NCBI GenBank assembly: GCA_039976075.1
Contig: JBDWFY010000018.1
Span: 1 to 64,000 of the forward strand
Length of the DNA stretch: 64,000 bases
Direction of reading: 5' to 3'
Source: JBDWFY01 sp039976075
Lineage (GTDB): Bacteria; Pseudomonadota; Alphaproteobacteria; Rhizobiales; Stappiaceae
The notes below the pieces were generated by a model. It made no database searches and was not told the origin of the DNA. It worked only from the letters and a program-made list of their open reading frames with translations. Both the position numbers and the translations under genes were made by a program. This document shows, piece after piece, positions 1 to 9,433 of this stretch. The stretch's first letter is position 1. Every line of letters begins with the position of its first letter.

Positions 1-600
1 AAAAACGTGACCCGCCGATAGTCTCTTAAAATGCCAATCAAGCCCCTGCCAAAGGACAAAAACCCAACCAACATCAACGACCATACCGCCGCCCACGTTT
101 CTCTTTCTTCCTATTCAATTGTCAAAGAACCGAAACCAACATAAAGCCAGCCTCAAACCACAAAACAAAAACCATCAACAACAAGCCGAAACCCGCCATC
201 GCAAAAGCCCAAATTCATGGTAACCAAGAGCGCAATCGACTGCCGCCTGCGACGCCGCCGCCCTCGTTGAAAAGCCTTATACGCACACCAATCACCAACG
301 TCAATAAACTTTCACAAATGTTTTTCAGAAAGTTTCACGTCGACTGATGTCTACCTATCAGGCACCATTCACGAGCGAATGATAATGCGCTAAACATGAC
401 GGGAATCCAAGTAATTTTCGCCCAATATTGCGATGTTCCCGCTGTTCACACCCAGTGGATAACTTTTATTTTCTCTTGCATTTCCGCCAACGCCTTCATC
501 GACAAAACTTTTTCGCGAAAAGGAACCCCGCCGGTTTGCTCTGTCATGCGCAAAATTTATTTTTCAAATAGACCAATGGTCCAGCCCATTTCGCTGAATT
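1..600. other. Gene-free, A/C-rich left end
   Basis: I see no convincing gene here. All three forward frames of the first 30 bases close quickly, and the only early ATG (31) opens a 37-codon frame without a ribosome binding site. The stretch from about 50 to 240 is strongly strand-asymmetric, mostly A and C on this strand. At 571-581 there is a near-perfect dyad (gaccaatggtc), and at about 456-465 a single DnaA-box-like sequence (agtggataac). The leftward thiolase gene ends at 601, so this is its downstream region. Confidence 0.5.
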
Positions 601-1743
601 TTACATTTTTTCGATCAGCACGGCACTTCCTAGTCCACCCGCACTGGCAATTGCCGCCAGACCGCACACACCACTTGGCAAGCGGGCAAGTTCTTTTACC
701 AGTTGAACCAGAAGTATCGCGCCGGAGGCTCCGATTGGATGACCTCTTGCCAACGCACCGCCACCGACATTGATGTTACTGGGGTCAAAATCAAAAGCGT
801 CGTCGAAAGCGATCGCCTGAGCTGCGTACGCTTCCATAATCTCCACCCGGTCAATGTCCTTGGCCTGGCGATTTGTCCGGCTCATCAATTTTTTGGCAGC
901 TTCTATCGGCGCAAGACCGGGTAACTCGGGATCGGCGCCTGATACCACATGGTCAAGGATCCGGTAGATCGGTCCACCATGCGCGTGCGCGGCATCCTCA
1001 TCGCATAAGAACAAGAACGCCGCCGCATCCGCCTCGACCGCTGTTGTCGCCACATCCACACCATAGCTCTTATCACCAAACAGCAACGGCGCTCTGCGGC
1101 ACGTCCCAATTGTCAGATCACGGGTGAAGGGGTCAACTGTCAGGGTTTCCTTATCCACCCTCACAAAATCACCCTTGATTTCTGTCGATTTGGATCGTTT
1201 CAACGCCTTTTGATGACTGTCGATTGCCCAGGCCCATTGCCGTTCTCTTGAAATCGACAACCGCGCAGCAAGAGCCGCTGCAGCTTCACCCATTTCCGGA
1301 TCCCGATCAGACCAGGGCGAGAAAGGCGGGCGGTCATAAGGTTCGGCTGCTTCATCAGGGAATCGAGGTCGGTGTGATCGGAGCGCGCTTCTGCTGAAGC
1401 TTTCCGCACCTCCGGCAATCACCTTATCCGCTTGACCTGACTTGATCATGGAAAGCGCCATGCCAACGGCATCCAATCCGGAGCAACATTGCCGATCTAT
1501 GGTGATGGCGGGAATTGTTTCCGGCAATCCAGCGGCAAGCGCGATCAGCCGGGCCGGGTTCCCTCCCCCATAGAGTGCATTTCCGACAATTACCTCATCA
1601 ATCGTCGTTGTTTCCAGCTCGGCTTCCATTGCACAAGAGCTCATTACCGGTGCTGCAAGCTCATGCAATGCAACCCCTGCAAACGTCCCTCCCCTTGGAA
1701 CAACGGCCGTCCGTTTTGCTGCGGTAATGAATACCTGCCGCAT
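601..1743 (-). CDS. Thiolase-superfamily protein of the biotin-transport operon (YhfS-like)
   Basis: This 380-residue protein has the thiolase fold signatures: a nucleophile-cysteine segment (DRQCCSGLDAVG, near residue 85) and the late GHPIGASGA histidine motif. Two standard active-site elements are changed. The NEAF motif, whose Asn sits in the oxyanion hole, reads MEAY, and the C-terminal CIGGG cysteine motif reads ASAGG, so the second catalytic Cys is absent. It is the last gene of a leftward operon and its ATG overlaps the stop of the acyl-CoA ligase gene by one base. The Bacillus subtilis yhfU-yhfT-yhfS operon (BioY homolog, acyl-CoA ligase, thiolase-like) has the same content, which supports a role near biotin or pimelate. 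Plain acetyl-CoA acetyltransferase activity looks unlikely given the missing residues. Its substrate is unknown. Confidence 0.85.
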   Translation of the reverse strand: MRQVFITAAKRTAVVPRGGTFAGVALHELAAPVMSSCAMEAELETTTIDEVIVGNALYGGGNPARLIALAAGLPETIPAITIDRQCCSGLDAVGMALSMIKSGQADKVIAGGAESFSRSALRSHRPRFPDEAAEPYDRPPFSPWSDRDPEMGEAAAALAARLSISRERQWAWAIDSHQKALKRSKSTEIKGDFVRVDKETLTVDPFTRDLTIGTCRRAPLLFGDKSYGVDVATTAVEADAAAFLFLCDEDAAHAHGGPIYRILDHVVSGADPELPGLAPIEAAKKLMSRTNRQAKDIDRVEIMEAYAAQAIAFDDAFDFDPSNINVGGGALARGHPIGASGAILLVQLVKELARLPSGVCGLAAIASAGGLGSAVLIEKM

Positions 1744-3194
1744 CAGTTACAGACCTTTTCAGAGCCGGAACCGGAATCTGGAAACAATCGGATACGAAGT
1801 GTTTCCAGATTTGTTTTACCACCCTGTGTCAGCGGCCAATCGGAGACAGAAATGAACGTTCTGGGCACTTTTTCTTTGGCAAGATTTCTCCGGCACCACC
1901 GACGTAGGACTTGTATCTCAATCTCCAATTCCTGGTCGACCGATTTGAAAGCAGCAACGATTTTCTGCCCTCTAACCGGCTCATCCACTCCAAAGACAGC
2001 TGCAAGCTCGACTTGCGGATGCGCCTCCAACACTCTTTCCACTTCCTCCGGATAGACGTTCACAGCGGATGTAATGATCATGCGATTTTCACGCCCCGTC
2101 AGATATAATAGACCTTTTTCGTCGACCCAGCCGTGATCGCCAACTGTTAGCCACCCATTGTCGTCCCAACGCGTGTCACCGCTTTCCCCGCACTCGTAAC
2201 CGTCAAACAGCATGGCACTTTTCACCCAGACGCGCCCAACTTCTCTCTCATTCACAATCGCGCCGTCAGCGTCTCGAATTGAGATTTCTACACCCGGTGG
2301 TGCCCGGCCAACTGACGCAACAGGCAGCTCTGCATCCTGAGGAACGACTGTAATGAAACTGGTTTCCGAAGCGCCGTAGAATTCACTCACTGTTGCGGCT
2401 GGAAAACAGCGGCGCAGTTCCTCTGCTTCAAGACCACGCCACTTTGCGCCGCTTGTCAAAATACAACGGACGGATGGAAACACTTCTTTCCGGGCAAGCG
2501 CAGTCTTGATGAGATAATGAAGCTGTGTCGGAGTGCAGTAAAGAACGGTCGCACGATGCTCCCCCGTCTGCCTGAGCACCTCAACAGGCCGAAATTCCTT
2601 CAGTTGCACTGTCAGTGCACCAATATGCAAGGCATGGACAGCACCAAACAGATGCAAAGAATGTTGAAGCGACCCGCAAATCAGGAAGACATCGTTTTCG
2701 CTCAGACCGAATGCATGCTCCGCAACAGCAAAGCTCTCGAGCCATGATGCGTGAGACCGTCGAAATCCTTTCGGAATGCCAGTCGTGCCGCTGGTAAATC
2801 CCACGTAAAACGCATCCGCTTCCGAAGGATCCGCCACCGTTTCAACGATTGATTGTTCTGTAAGCTCCCCGAACGTGGAGGCATCGATCGTAATCGCAGG
2901 CGTCGTCGCTTCAATGATGGATTGCCTCAGTCCAGTCGGCCAATTTGGATCAAAGACCAATGCTTTGCAGCCAGCACGGGCAATTCCCAGAAACGTCGCC
3001 AAAAATTCCGGGCCATTTTCCAAATCGACGCCGACAGGAGCACCTTTGACGACCCGCCGGGACACTGCAAAAGCGATCTGGACCACCTGCTCAGCCAAGA
3101 TTCCTCGGGTGACTGATTGGCTGCCACAGATCAGGGCAGCCGCCTGTCGCGCCTTCCCTGCATGAGCCGTTACTTTGTCGCCAACAAAGGCCAT
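1743..3194 (-). CDS. Acyl-CoA ligase (ANL superfamily, YhfT-like)
   Basis: A 483-residue AMP-forming ligase. The P-loop-like adenylation motif FTSGTTGIPKG lies near residue 133, the FYGASE segment near 268, and the late LTGRENRMI hinge region followed by the small C-terminal lobe is complete. Such enzymes activate a carboxylic acid to an acyl-adenylate and then to a CoA thioester. It starts only eight bases after the bioY stop and overlaps the thiolase-like gene, so it is co-transcribed with the biotin transporter. The match in gene order and size to B. subtilis yhfT suggests the acid is biotin, a biotin vitamer or pimelate-like. The substrate cannot be read from sequence. Confidence 0.9.
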   Translation of the reverse strand: MAFVGDKVTAHAGKARQAAALICGSQSVTRGILAEQVVQIAFAVSRRVVKGAPVGVDLENGPEFLATFLGIARAGCKALVFDPNWPTGLRQSIIEATTPAITIDASTFGELTEQSIVETVADPSEADAFYVGFTSGTTGIPKGFRRSHASWLESFAVAEHAFGLSENDVFLICGSLQHSLHLFGAVHALHIGALTVQLKEFRPVEVLRQTGEHRATVLYCTPTQLHYLIKTALARKEVFPSVRCILTSGAKWRGLEAEELRRCFPAATVSEFYGASETSFITVVPQDAELPVASVGRAPPGVEISIRDADGAIVNEREVGRVWVKSAMLFDGYECGESGDTRWDDNGWLTVGDHGWVDEKGLLYLTGRENRMIITSAVNVYPEEVERVLEAHPQVELAAVFGVDEPVRGQKIVAAFKSVDQELEIEIQVLRRWCRRNLAKEKVPRTFISVSDWPLTQGGKTNLETLRIRLFPDSGSGSEKVCN

Positions 3195-3202
3195 CCTATT
3201 GG

Positions 3203-3763
3203 TCAGGAGCGCCGGGTCAGCAACGCAGATGGGTAGCCGCGTGCGATCGTTTGCGTGATCAGGCCTGTCAGTACGACTTTGATCATATCACCGGGCACGT
3301 AGATCATTGCACCGATGAACGTTTCCCATAGAGGCGTTTTCAGCATGATTGCCAGCCCGGGCACACCGAAGGCATAAAGAACGATGATCCCGCCGAACGC
3401 AGCCGCAACAATCGAAGAAACCAAAACATTCGCATCTGCCATTTTTTGCATGATCAGACCAGTCACAAACGCCGCAATCGGCCAGCCGATAAGAAAACCC
3501 ACGGATGGGCTCTGGAACACGCCCAAACCACCACGTCCACCCGCCAGCAGCGGCAACCCCAAGGCAACCCCGAACAAGAGCAATAGTACAGCCAGAGCAC
3601 CCCGAACCGGGCCGAGAATGACGCCCGCCAGCATGACGCCAAGAGTTTGCGCCGTGATCGGTACGCCACCGAGAAACGGCACCTGAAAAGCAGGCACAAG
3701 CCCAAGCGCAGCGATCAGCGCGGCAAATAGGGCGATAAGAACGAGATGTCTGTCAGATGTCAT
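3203..3763 (-). CDS. bioY: BioY, substrate-binding subunit of the biotin ECF transporter
   Basis: A 186-residue very hydrophobic protein with about six membrane segments and the typical BioY start: a first helix, a PFLGGVPITAQTLGVMLAG segment, then a Gly-rich loop (LAGGRGGLGVFQSPSVGF) that belongs to the biotin-binding region. It binds biotin in the membrane and works with the BioN scaffold and BioM ATPase. It follows bioN with two bases between stop and start. No biotin biosynthesis gene is near, so the operon appears to serve uptake. Confidence 0.95.
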   Translation of the reverse strand: MTSDRHLVLIALFAALIAALGLVPAFQVPFLGGVPITAQTLGVMLAGVILGPVRGALAVLLLLFGVALGLPLLAGGRGGLGVFQSPSVGFLIGWPIAAFVTGLIMQKMADANVLVSSIVAAAFGGIIVLYAFGVPGLAIMLKTPLWETFIGAMIYVPGDMIKVVLTGLITQTIARGYPSALLTRRS

Positions 3764-3765
3764 TT

Positions 3766-4404
3766 TTATTTTCCAAGAATGCGGTCGATCCTCTGACCGT
3801 CAGGTAATCCGTCAGCACCACCACGCGCCGAGATAGCCTCTCCAACGTGATCAGAAAGGCGAAGCGCCTGAATAGCAAACGGTGCGAAAATCCGCCAGCG
3901 CCCTGCTTTGCCGGAACGGGCTCTGTATGCCTCATCAAGATTATCCAGGACGCCCAGAAGGACTGGAATAAACCGGATCATGAGAGCCAGGGCTAACGCT
4001 AAACGTCGATCAGAAAGGCCGAAATAGGTCAATGGGCGAAATATCGGGCGTATGGCTGCCATCATGTCGTCCATTCGGGTGGTCAGAGTCACAAAGCTGG
4101 CGAGCAGAACCAGCGCGAGCAATCTCAAAGCGACAATGATTCCCAGACCTGCCGTTCCAATAGCCCAGTGAAACAAAATAATAACGATGAGAAACGGTGC
4201 AAAGCGCCGGATAATCACCAGCTTGTTGAGGCCCGGCTTTCCAAGCGAAGCGAACAAACCGACAGCAATGCTCAAAAGCACTAGCAACGGAAACACAGTA
4301 TCAATGGGAAATGCGAGTACGCTTGCCACCGCAAGCACAAGCAGCTTGAGGCCAGCAGGCAAACGATGGGCCCAGCTGCGCCCTGCAAGATAAAGCGCGA
4401 TCAT
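3766..4404 (-). CDS. bioN: BioN, EcfT-type transmembrane scaffold
   Basis: A 212-residue membrane protein of the CbiQ/EcfT family. It has several hydrophobic helices and the two short Ala-Arg motifs (ARSGKAG and ISARGG) in the C-terminal cytoplasmic part, which in this family dock onto the ATPase. Its ATG overlaps the bioM stop (ATGA), and bioY follows directly, giving the complete BioMNY transporter. Confidence 0.95.
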   Translation of the reverse strand: MIALYLAGRSWAHRLPAGLKLLVLAVASVLAFPIDTVFPLLVLLSIAVGLFASLGKPGLNKLVIIRRFAPFLIVIILFHWAIGTAGLGIIVALRLLALVLLASFVTLTTRMDDMMAAIRPIFRPLTYFGLSDRRLALALALMIRFIPVLLGVLDNLDEAYRARSGKAGRWRIFAPFAIQALRLSDHVGEAISARGGADGLPDGQRIDRILGK

Positions 4405-5108
4405 GGGCTGAGCGCTTCTGACAGAGCGGCTTGGCGATAGCCGGGAACCACTTCATCTGGAGTGCCATCTTTAAAGACACCGCCATTTTGCACCCACAGC
4501 ACGCGGTCATAGCCGTTAAAGGTATCCAGTTCGTGAGAGATCACAATGACCTGTTGCGGCAATCGGTCGATCCAGCGGATCATTTTCAATCGCGTCGGAA
4601 GATCCAGACTGGCGAATGGTTCGTCCAGTATGAGCACATACGGCTCCATGATGAGAACCGACAACACACACACCAGTTGTTTTTGCCCCTCGGACAATTC
4701 GTGAACCGGTCGCCCTCCCCAGCCGTGACAGTTGTGAAGGTTCAGAAAGTCCCCGGCTTTTTCCCGAGCTTCCTTCCGCTGAACGCCGCATTGTTCCAGT
4801 CCAAAAACCAGCTCTTCTTCAACCGTCGGAAAGATAATCTGATGATCCGGGTTTTGAAAAATAAAGCCGACAATCCCGGGCAGTGCCTTGCGTTCGCGCG
4901 CCGTATCAAGTCCACAAACAGTCACTTTCCCTTGATCAGGCAAGATCAAGCCATTCAGTGCACGTACGAGCGTACTTTTCCCTGAACCGTTGTGTCCGAC
5001 CAGACCAATTCGCTTTTCTGTCAGGGACAAATTTAAGTCTTTGAAGACTTCGTTCTCACCACGGCTGAGGGTAACGCGATCAAAGACAATCCCGGTGCTC
5101 GGTGTCAC
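4401..5108 (-). CDS. bioM: BioM, ATPase of the biotin ECF transporter
   Basis: An ABC-type ATPase of 235 residues. Walker A is GHNGSGKST (about residue 33), the Q-loop FQNPDHQI is of the ECF/cobalt-type ATPases, the signature is LSEGQKQ, Walker B is VLILDEP and the switch histidine is in VISHELD. I choose GTG at 5108 because AGGAAG lies about seven bases upstream and the protein then starts right before the first strand. The frame is open to 5405, but the extra hundred residues resemble nothing in the family. This is the first gene of the operon bioM-bioN-bioY-ligase-thiolase. No BioR-type operator (TTATAGATA dyad) was found upstream. Confidence 0.93.
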   Translation of the reverse strand: MTPSTGIVFDRVTLSRGENEVFKDLNLSLTEKRIGLVGHNGSGKSTLVRALNGLILPDQGKVTVCGLDTARERKALPGIVGFIFQNPDHQIIFPTVEEELVFGLEQCGVQRKEAREKAGDFLNLHNCHGWGGRPVHELSEGQKQLVCVLSVLIMEPYVLILDEPFASLDLPTRLKMIRWIDRLPQQVIVISHELDTFNGYDRVLWVQNGGVFKDGTPDEVVPGYRQAALSEALSP

Positions 5109-5710
5109 GGCACTCTTCCTGCGGGTCTTCGATTGTTCAACGGATGACGCATTGTCCCGGTACTTTTTGAGAAACTTTGGCGTCACAAACGCAGATTTCA
5201 CTTGATGCCGGTCCTGGAGCACATCGCGTAATCGTAGGATCACACGACCAGCCCCCAATTGTTGTTCCATCGCGTTTCGAACCGGTTTTCCTGCAGCCGA
5301 TCCAACGCTATCGCTGCCATTAATGGCGGAAATCGTGCAAACAATTCTTCCAGTTGCCCGATTGAACCGATCCAATACCTCTTTCGCACCGATCCGTCGA
5401 CTCATTCTCTTGTTGAAGAAAGTCTCTGGCTCTCGTTGCAGAAAGACTCCGGCTCTCGTTGCAGAAAGTCTCTGGCTATTGTTTTAGAAAGTCTTAGGCA
5501 ATTGCGACAAATTTCGTTGGACAGGATTCGCAGACAGCGTTGCCACCGGCGCAGTGTTGAAAATCCTCGCCCTTAAAAAACCGGCTTCTGGGAGTTTACT
5601 CTTGCTGCGGCGGAACTTTCCCTGAGCTCGTGCGCCGGAGATTGAGGCCCGATGCGGATACCGACCAGGCTTCGGCGCACGAACAGCTCCAAGACCAATA
5701 TCTTGTGGCT
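5109..5710. other. Long intergenic leader before bioM
   Basis: About 600 bases separate putA from bioM, both leftward. The stretch holds a four-copy tandem repeat (5418-5509) and an inverted repeat with ten-base arms (tcgtgcgccg at 5628-5637, cggcgcacga at 5673-5682) around a 35-base loop just after the putA stop, which could be part of a putA terminator or a leader structure. No gene is convincing here. Confidence 0.5.
5418..5509. repeat. 23-bp tandem repeat, four copies
   Basis: Four consecutive units begin agaaagtct or a close variant: 5418-5440, 5441-5463, 5464-5486 and 5487-5509. The first two differ at two positions, the third diverges in its last third, and the fourth is more divergent. 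They lie upstream of bioM and outside any gene. Confidence 0.85.
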
Positions 5711-8700
5711 TTAATCTACTGCCGTCGCCAAAAGGGCCGCATTTCCGCCAGCGGCCGTCGTATCGATGCAAAGGGCTCTTTCCACAACAAGGCGTTCCCC
5801 TTCCGCTAGATTGGTGATCAGCGGTAAAATTGGACCATCACGTCTGGCCAGCGCTTGCCTTATGGGCTTCAAGTCATCATCAGCGCCCGCAGCGAGCACA
5901 CCGCCGAGGCCATCCAAAACTGTCAGCGCATCCACATTGAGGGAGCCGCCGAGCCAGATAATCGGGAGGGACCCGTCTGATTTGAATGCAGATCGATTCG
6001 TGTCTGCGATCAATACACTGTTTCCTGCAAGCACGGCGGCGGCCGCCTGCAATATTGCAATTCCATTATCTGCCTGCGCCGCATGACCCAGGCACAGAAT
6101 TACGCCCCGCGGCACATGCCAAAGGCGATTGCTCTCTCCGGTTGGACCGGGGAGGTCTATCGGCGTGCCGCGGAGGTGTTCATGTTGTGTGGCCAACACC
6201 TCAAATTGGTCGAGATGTTCGGGAAACGCGCTTGTAATCCAATTTCGCAGAGCTTCCTCTCGCGCCTCGGGGCCGGAAATTTCCTTTTCCCGAAGTTTCG
6301 ATAGCGCCGTGCGGAGATGCCCCTCTGCTATCGGATCACCTGGCTTGGATGCGCCGGCGGTTTCAATCTCAGCCACGACATTCCCAAATTCCACAAAGCG
6401 TTTGAGATAAGCTGGACCGCCCGCCTTTGGCCCGGTTCCGGACAAGCCTTCTCCACCAAATGGCTGAGAGCCGACGACTGCACCAATCTGATTGCGATTA
6501 ACATAGAGATTTCCAGCACGGACATTATCGACAACTTGCTGGACCCGATGATCAACCCGTGTGTGAAGACCGAATGTGAGGCCGTATCCGGTCGCATTGA
6601 TGTCTGCGATGACCATATCAATCTGATCGGCACGAAAACTAGCAACATGCAGAACAGGACCGAATATCTCTTTTTCCAGATCATTGATGCCGGCTACCTC
6701 AATCACTGTCGGCGGAACGAAAAAGCCATCTCTGACGGCATTTGGAATTTCGAGTTTTTTTCGCAGTCGCCCTTCGCTCCGTGCCTTCTCGCAATAGGCT
6801 GTGATTTCATCTCTGGCTTGTTTGTCGATCACTGGTCCCACGTCACAGGACAGGTTCCAGGGGTCGCCTACAGACAGAGCATCCATAGCGCCGAAAAGCA
6901 TCGACATCGTACGTTCTTTGACATCTTCCTGGACGTAGAGCATGCGCAGAGCAGAACAGCGTTGACCGGCGCTTTGAAAACTGGAGGCCACGATATCCCT
7001 CACTGCCTGTTCAGGCAGAGCGCTGGAATCGACAATCATCGCGTTCAGTCCGCCAGTTTCTGCGATCAACGGCGCTTTTGGCGAGAGGTTGTCTGCCATC
7101 GTTCGATTAATAAGCTTCGCAACATCTGTTGACCCGGTAAAACAAACGCCCGCCAGACGCGGATCAGCCGTCAACGGCCCTCCGACCGCCGGACCATCTC
7201 CCGGTAGCAACTGAATGACGCCAAGGGGAATGCCGGCCTCGACCATCAATTCAACGGCTCTTCCCGCTATCAGAGGTGTTTGCTCTGCAGGTTTCGCAAT
7301 GACGGTGTTGCCCGCGGCTAAAGCAGCCACAATTTGCCCGGTAAAAATAGCCAGCGGAAAATTCCAGGGTGAAATGCAAGCAAAGACTCCAAGCGCAACA
7401 CCTTTTTCGTTCCCCTGATCAAGTCGCCGGCACTCATTGGCATAATACCGACAGAAATCGACGGCTTCACGCAGTTCCGCAACACAATCGGGCAGGCTCT
7501 TTCCCGCTTCACGTCCAAGAATGGCAAACAGTTCGATCGCATGTTGTTGATAAAGGTCAGCAAGGCGTTCCAAACAGACAGCCCGCTCCTCAGATGGCTG
7601 TTTCTGCCAATCCGTGAAACTTTTCAACGCGGCGGAAATCGCGGCATCGACATGAATGCCTGTTGCCTCCTCTACGGCGCCGACAATGTCGCCTGGTCGA
7701 GCAGGATTTATAATGGAGCGCTCATCACCTTTTTCTGAAACAGATGCTGCAATCGCCGAACGTCCTTTCCATTTGGTTCGCCGGTAAATTTCCCGTTGTT
7801 CTTCAAGCGCAGACATCGTCAGCGGATCGGTAAGATCCCACCCTTGCGCAGCTCGCCTGTCAGGTCCGAATATTGCTTCCGGGCTGCTGATTTTGGGATT
7901 AGCGATCAGACCCAATTGTCGTTCCAGGAGGTCAAGCGGATCTGCACCCACTTTTTCAGCCGGGACAGTTTCATCGACAATCTGGTTGACGAAAGAGGAG
8001 TTTGCACCATTTTCCAGCAGACGCCGGACAAGATAGGCCAACAGATCTTCATGAGCGCCGACAGGCGCATAGATCCGGCACCGTGTCTGGTTTTCAGATA
8101 TTACATGCTGATGCAGCGCCTCGCCCATACCGTGAAGACGCTGGAACTCAAATCCGTTCATCTCGCCGACACCGGTATTTCTTGCCATGTGAAGGACGGC
8201 TTCGACGGTGTGGGCATTGTGAGTGGCAAATTGAGGATAGATGCGGTCCCGCATCATCAGTAATTTTCGGGCATTGGCGATATAGGAAATGTCGGTGTTC
8301 ACCTTTCGGCTGAAGACCGGATATCCGGAGAGGCCCATCTCCTGGGCCCGCTTAATCTCCGTGTCCCAGTATGCCCCCTTCACCAGGCGCACCATAATCT
8401 TGCGATCCAGATTGCCGGCCAGTGCGTAAAGCCAATCCAGAACATATCCAGCCCGGGGTCCATATGCCTGCACCACCACGCCGAAACCGTCCCAACCTGC
8501 CAGCGAGGGATCGGAAAGAACCTTTTCGATAACGTCCAGGGACAGATCCAGCCGGTCCGCTTCTTCGGCGTCGATGTTGAAACCCATGTTGGCGCTTTTT
8601 GCCAAGAGCGCCAGAGAGTGGCACCTGGGAGCCAGTTCATCCAGAACTTTATCCCTCTGGGCATACTCGTAGCGTGAATGCAACGCGGAGAGCTTCACCG

Positions 8701-9433
8701 AAATTCCGGGGTTTTCCTGGATATTTTCATGTGTGCATGAGGCTGCGAGTTTCGAAATCGTATTTGAATATGACAGATGATAACGACGGGCATCTTTTTC
8801 CGTACAGGCTGCCTCGCCCAGCATGTCATAAGAATAAGTGTAGCCTTTTTCTGCCCAGTCACCGGACCGATTGACGGCTTCCTCAATTGATTGCCCCAGA
8901 ACGAACTGCTGTCCCAGTTCTTTCATCGCCTGCGCAACAGCCGTTCTGACAACTGGTTCGCCAAGACGACGAACCACACCGCGCAGCAGGCCAAAAACAC
9001 TGCCTTCTTCATCGTGCTTCAGAACCTGACCGGTCAACAACAAGGCCCATGTCGAGGCGTTCACGAGGGATGAGGAAGATTGCCCCAGATGCCTACCCCA
9101 ATTGGCAGGGGTGATTTTATCATTGATCAGGGCATCAATAGTCAGTGTGTCGGGAACGCGAAGCAATGCCTCCGCAAGACACATCAGCGCAACGCCTTCT
9201 TTGGTCGACAGACCGTATTCAGCGAGAAAAGTTTCCATAATGCCTGGATTGCCATCTTCGCGAATGGCCGTAACCATGCGAGCAGCACCCTCGGATATGC
9301 GCTTTCGCTCCTCGGGTGAGAGCATGCACGCACCGACAAGGTCCATCACGGCATCTGCCTCGTTGGCCAGATTATTGTCTCGAATGGCCTGTCTTTCTTC
9401 GGACAAGTCAAACTCGAAGCCAGAATGCAACAT
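5711..9433 (-). CDS. putA: PutA, bifunctional proline dehydrogenase / P5C dehydrogenase
   Basis: A 1240-residue enzyme that oxidises proline to glutamate. The proline dehydrogenase half comes first, with RLVKGAYWDTEIKRA and the APVGAHEDLLAYLVRR arginine-rich flavin-site segment. The aldehyde dehydrogenase half follows, with the PWNFPLAIFTGQ cofactor segment and the catalytic cysteine in SAGQRCSALR. About 200 further residues form the C-terminal domain of longer PutA types. The N-terminal ribbon-helix-helix DNA-binding domain of enteric PutA is absent, in keeping with the separate regulator putR divergently placed. I choose ATG at 9433, preceded by GGGAGAGG, over an upstream TTG that lies inside that ribosome binding site. 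Confidence 0.97.
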   Translation of the reverse strand: MLHSGFEFDLSEERQAIRDNNLANEADAVMDLVGACMLSPEERKRISEGAARMVTAIREDGNPGIMETFLAEYGLSTKEGVALMCLAEALLRVPDTLTIDALINDKITPANWGRHLGQSSSSLVNASTWALLLTGQVLKHDEEGSVFGLLRGVVRRLGEPVVRTAVAQAMKELGQQFVLGQSIEEAVNRSGDWAEKGYTYSYDMLGEAACTEKDARRYHLSYSNTISKLAASCTHENIQENPGISVKLSALHSRYEYAQRDKVLDELAPRCHSLALLAKSANMGFNIDAEEADRLDLSLDVIEKVLSDPSLAGWDGFGVVVQAYGPRAGYVLDWLYALAGNLDRKIMVRLVKGAYWDTEIKRAQEMGLSGYPVFSRKVNTDISYIANARKLLMMRDRIYPQFATHNAHTVEAVLHMARNTGVGEMNGFEFQRLHGMGEALHQHVISENQTRCRIYAPVGAHEDLLAYLVRRLLENGANSSFVNQIVDETVPAEKVGADPLDLLERQLGLIANPKISSPEAIFGPDRRAAQGWDLTDPLTMSALEEQREIYRRTKWKGRSAIAASVSEKGDERSIINPARPGDIVGAVEEATGIHVDAAISAALKSFTDWQKQPSEERAVCLERLADLYQQHAIELFAILGREAGKSLPDCVAELREAVDFCRYYANECRRLDQGNEKGVALGVFACISPWNFPLAIFTGQIVAALAAGNTVIAKPAEQTPLIAGRAVELMVEAGIPLGVIQLLPGDGPAVGGPLTADPRLAGVCFTGSTDVAKLINRTMADNLSPKAPLIAETGGLNAMIVDSSALPEQAVRDIVASSFQSAGQRCSALRMLYVQEDVKERTMSMLFGAMDALSVGDPWNLSCDVGPVIDKQARDEITAYCEKARSEGRLRKKLEIPNAVRDGFFVPPTVIEVAGINDLEKEIFGPVLHVASFRADQIDMVIADINATGYGLTFGLHTRVDHRVQQVVDNVRAGNLYVNRNQIGAVVGSQPFGGEGLSGTGPKAGGPAYLKRFVEFGNVVAEIETAGASKPGDPIAEGHLRTALSKLREKEISGPEAREEALRNWITSAFPEHLDQFEVLATQHEHLRGTPIDLPGPTGESNRLWHVPRGVILCLGHAAQADNGIAILQAAAAVLAGNSVLIADTNRSAFKSDGSLPIIWLGGSLNVDALTVLDGLGGVLAAGADDDLKPIRQALARRDGPILPLITNLAEGERLVVERALCIDTTAAGGNAALLATAVD

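Noticed and set aside
456..465. Single DnaA-box-like sequence near the left edge
   Set aside because: One imperfect box without an AT-rich unwinding region or dnaA/dnaN is not evidence of an origin.
5109..5405. Frame open 297 bases upstream of the chosen bioM start
   Set aside because: The extra residues do not resemble ECF ATPases, and a GTG with AGGAAG fits the normal start.
5418..5509. Tandem repeats considered as a CRISPR array
   Set aside because: Units are contiguous with no unique spacers, and no cas genes exist in the window; the same holds for 10362-10450.
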